NCBI GenBank assembly: GCA_963920665.1
Contig: OY987272.1
Span: forward strand, 1,741,001-1,805,000
Length of the DNA: 64,000 nt
Origin: Straminergon stramineum
Taxonomy: Eukaryota > Streptophyta > Bryopsida > Hypnales > Calliergonaceae
Direction of reading: 5' to 3'
Part shown: positions 61,968 through 64,000 of the stretch, piece by piece
Layout: every line of letters begins with the position of its first letter
How positions within the stretch are numbered: position 1 is the stretch's first letter
Notes under the pieces: generated by a model
The model's input: the letters and a program-made list of their open reading frames with translations, nothing else
What the model was told of the DNA's origin: nothing
Databases searched by the model: none
Position numbers and translations under genes: made by a program

Positions 61968-63033
61968 CCAATTAAACACAGCTTAGGTACGTTGCAAGCT
62001 GGATGGATGATAATTTCACTAATGAAGTCATCCTTGAAGTAGGGCAAATTTTTTATTCATTCTCCCTGGAGACTTGTGGTCAGCGAAGAGGTGCGACTAC
62101 TCATCACTTTATTGTAACCTGTACAGCTAGGGCAACTGAACTTTGTGATAAATGGAAATTGAATTCACGTAGAGAAATCACAAATGTGCAAAGATGAAAA
62201 ATCTCAATGAAATAGCAATCCCGGGACTGAGCTATTCAAAGTCCAAGCGCTTGACGAAAACATGTGTGAAAAATTTTGATTGTAGAAAGTTGTCGAGATG
62301 TGACAAAGTACATACTACAATGGTAGGGTAGAAGGCTCAAAAATGGCACATTTAAGGAGAAAAATAGATGTGTGGAAGAAACTGTTTGTCCACTGAGTTC
62401 CAACTTTTTTTGGTAGACAAAGAAATGGAAACGAAACAAACTCCAATTTAAATTGTAATTTTCTAAATTATAATCAATTAGATATGATTTTCCAAAGTGA
62501 AAAGTTTGTAAGTTGTTAATATTGTTCCTAGACTTAGCAATAATGAATTATCATGTACCTTTGAAAAGAGCAGATTGGTCCAAAAATAGATGAAGTGGGT
62601 GCTTACTATGTTCAGGAAAGTTCCATAATGTGGGAATAGAGTGTCCTTAAATCAAGCTAGAGAAATTTGTACCCTAAAATTTATATTTATCATTTCTTTC
62701 TAATTGTCATCTTGAATTCAGTGTTCACAATTAAATGATGCATTCATGATTAGTGAATCACACATAATAATAGTCCAAAAGCATTGCTCATTGTCCTAAA
62801 ACCGTGCACTTGCAGTCACATTTTCCTACCTCAAAAAATGGTGTCCATTTTTATTTTTATTTTTGAAACAAATGGTGTCCATTTCAACAACCACATGCTT
62901 TGTACATGGGCCACTTCTAAGGTTGCTTCTAAATGCCCTCACCATTTCAGAATCTCCTACCTTATCATACAAAATCCTTGGAGATCCTTGCATCCCAATA
63001 AATGTCATGTGAAGAGGTAAAGAATCCTTGCAC

Positions 63034-63303
63034 TTAACCCTTGTGTGCCAAAGGGGACGTTTTTTAGATGCTGAGAAAATAGGATTTGTGGAATTCCAAG
63101 TTCATCGAGTATTACAATCTCGAAATCCGCATGGTGGATTCTCTTATGAATTGCAGATTTGTAATCATCAGTAAATTGGCTTCAAATCTCAACCGTGAAA
63201 ACATTAGTAACTGAGTAGTTGTCAAATTATTTTGGATTTTCTAGATCCATCAAATAAAAATCTCTTCACTTATGTTGTTCTCTTTGTGATGTTCACGGGT
63301 TAA
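63034..63303. mobile_element. TTAA-bounded short element, partner of 28825-29094
   Basis: The left end is TTAACCCTTGTGTG. The right end, reverse-complemented, is TTAACCCGTGAACATC. It is 270 bp, as in copy A. Confidence 0.4.
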
Positions 63304-63333
63304 CTTCCCTAACATATTATTATCAGCAGAGTT

Positions 63334-63501
63334 TAGGTTTTTTTTTGACACAAATGAAATGGAATTTCATTGCAAGAAAAAATTACAAACCGGCCAGCCA
63401 CAAGTGGCCTGGCCGGGGACAAGACACAAAGAACATAAATGACAGGACGAACCAACAACCAACAAGCACACCGCAGCACAGCACGAAAAGAGGCCGCTAC
63501 T
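63334..63501 (-). mobile_element. 5'-truncated LINE 3' end, copy B
   Basis: Same insertion as 29125-29287. The target duplications are TATCAGCAGAGTT (63321-63333) and TATCAGCAAAGTT (63502-63514), now differing by one base. Confidence 0.85.
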
Positions 63502-63514
63502 TATCAGCAAAGTT

Positions 63515-63655
63515 TTCAGAACTGTTTAGTTGGCCAAGTTGGAATGCGTGGACATAGTCCAAGTCCTGGAATTAGAAACTTCATTACCACCACTGTCCTG
63601 TACAGAGCCACTGTAGACGCACTGTCACCTCCGCAACTCTTTTAATCCCTCATCG
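63515..63655 (+). promoter_or_regulatory. relic of the shared leader module
   Basis: Aligns with 32.91-33.05 kb: AGAACTGTTTAGTTGGCCAA, AGTCCAAGTCCTGGAAT, and a CACTGTAGACG / GTCACCTCCGCAACTC block. It has no gene after it. Sequence resembling 29.33 kb resumes at about 63655. Confidence 0.55.
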
Positions 63656-64000
63656 CCTGAAGTCCAAACATGTGTAAAAGCATCCTTGCTTTTCAAGTGC
63701 TATAAGTCTAAATTTCAGTGAAGTATGAAAATCTCAACCATAAAATTTTGTAGTGTGCATGTTGTAGATGGTGTGAAACAAATTTTATGGTCATTTGAAC
63801 GTACAGATTGAATGATTATAATGTTTTAGTGTTGAAAAAAAAAGTTGAAATTTTCTTAAAAACACATTTGGAGGTGAAATTTGATTTCTAAATCTACTCA
63901 AATGAATTTTTTTTTAACTTCAAAGTGGTTCAAAACCCAAAGAAAAACACTTTGGTGAAAAAAAATATCATTCAATTGACTCATTGTGTCTGCAAAATTG

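Larger units (their letters stand above)
58119..64000. repeat. segmental duplication, copy B part 2 (runs off the window)
   Basis: Counterpart of 21425-29684. It contains the CACTA empty site at 58665-58667, the TTAA elements at 59698-60258, 60813-61967, 60884-61811 and 63034-63303, the LINE end at 63334-63501, and a leader-module relic at 63515-63655. No gene was recognised. Confidence 0.9.

Noticed and set aside
1..64000. tRNA, rRNA or other structured RNA genes
   Set aside because: None was recognised on either strand by eye. A covariance-model scan would be needed to exclude them.

Overview
This window looks like nuclear DNA of a land plant with an AT-rich, repeat-rich genome. The evidence is GT-AG spliced exons, a plant-type O-fucosyltransferase, a TIR-NBS-LRR immune receptor and plant DNA-transposon families. 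The receptor's linker and MHDHLRDMGR motif, and a kinase with an HKDLKAST catalytic loop and DYE in place of DFG, recall non-flowering plants (bryophyte, fern or gymnosperm). That placement is an inference. No prokaryotic or organellar features were seen.

Layout. 0-3.2 kb is gene-poor and holds a 178-bp tandem duplication. 3.25-7.78 kb (minus strand) is a spliced O-fucosyltransferase-family gene in which ten exons can be placed. 8.16-13.35 kb and 21.4-29.7 kb form copy A of a large direct segmental duplication. Copy B lies at 52.8-64 kb and runs off the window. Between the two parts of copy A is an 8-kb segment, absent from copy B, that carries a kinase gene (14.94-16.14 kb) ending at a premature in-frame TGA. 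A TIR-NBS-LRR gene lies at 37.27-41.49 kb. Its LRR exon is a tandem array of 47-residue units, broken by a frameshift that leaves a 1.5-unit tail out of frame. 46.2-49.6 kb is a decayed, coding-free duplicate of this receptor's upstream region.

The kinase and the receptor share about 2 kb of homologous upstream/leader sequence (about 12.9-14.9 kb and 32.9-34.9 kb). Truncated relics of it lie at 57.7-58.1 and 63.5 kb. The two loci therefore look like members of one duplicating family that has kept a leader but carries different coding bodies.

The rest is transposon-built. A 2,482-bp CACTA element has an ACA target-site duplication and an empty site in copy B. There is a 132-bp CACTA foldback MITE, a 418-bp PIF/Harbinger-like MITE with TAA duplication, and 5'-truncated LINE ends with 13- and 16-bp duplications. 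A family of elements bounded by TTAA and CCCCTAAAGG-like inverted termini is nested several deep. This TTAA family is the least familiar component and the best candidate for something undescribed.
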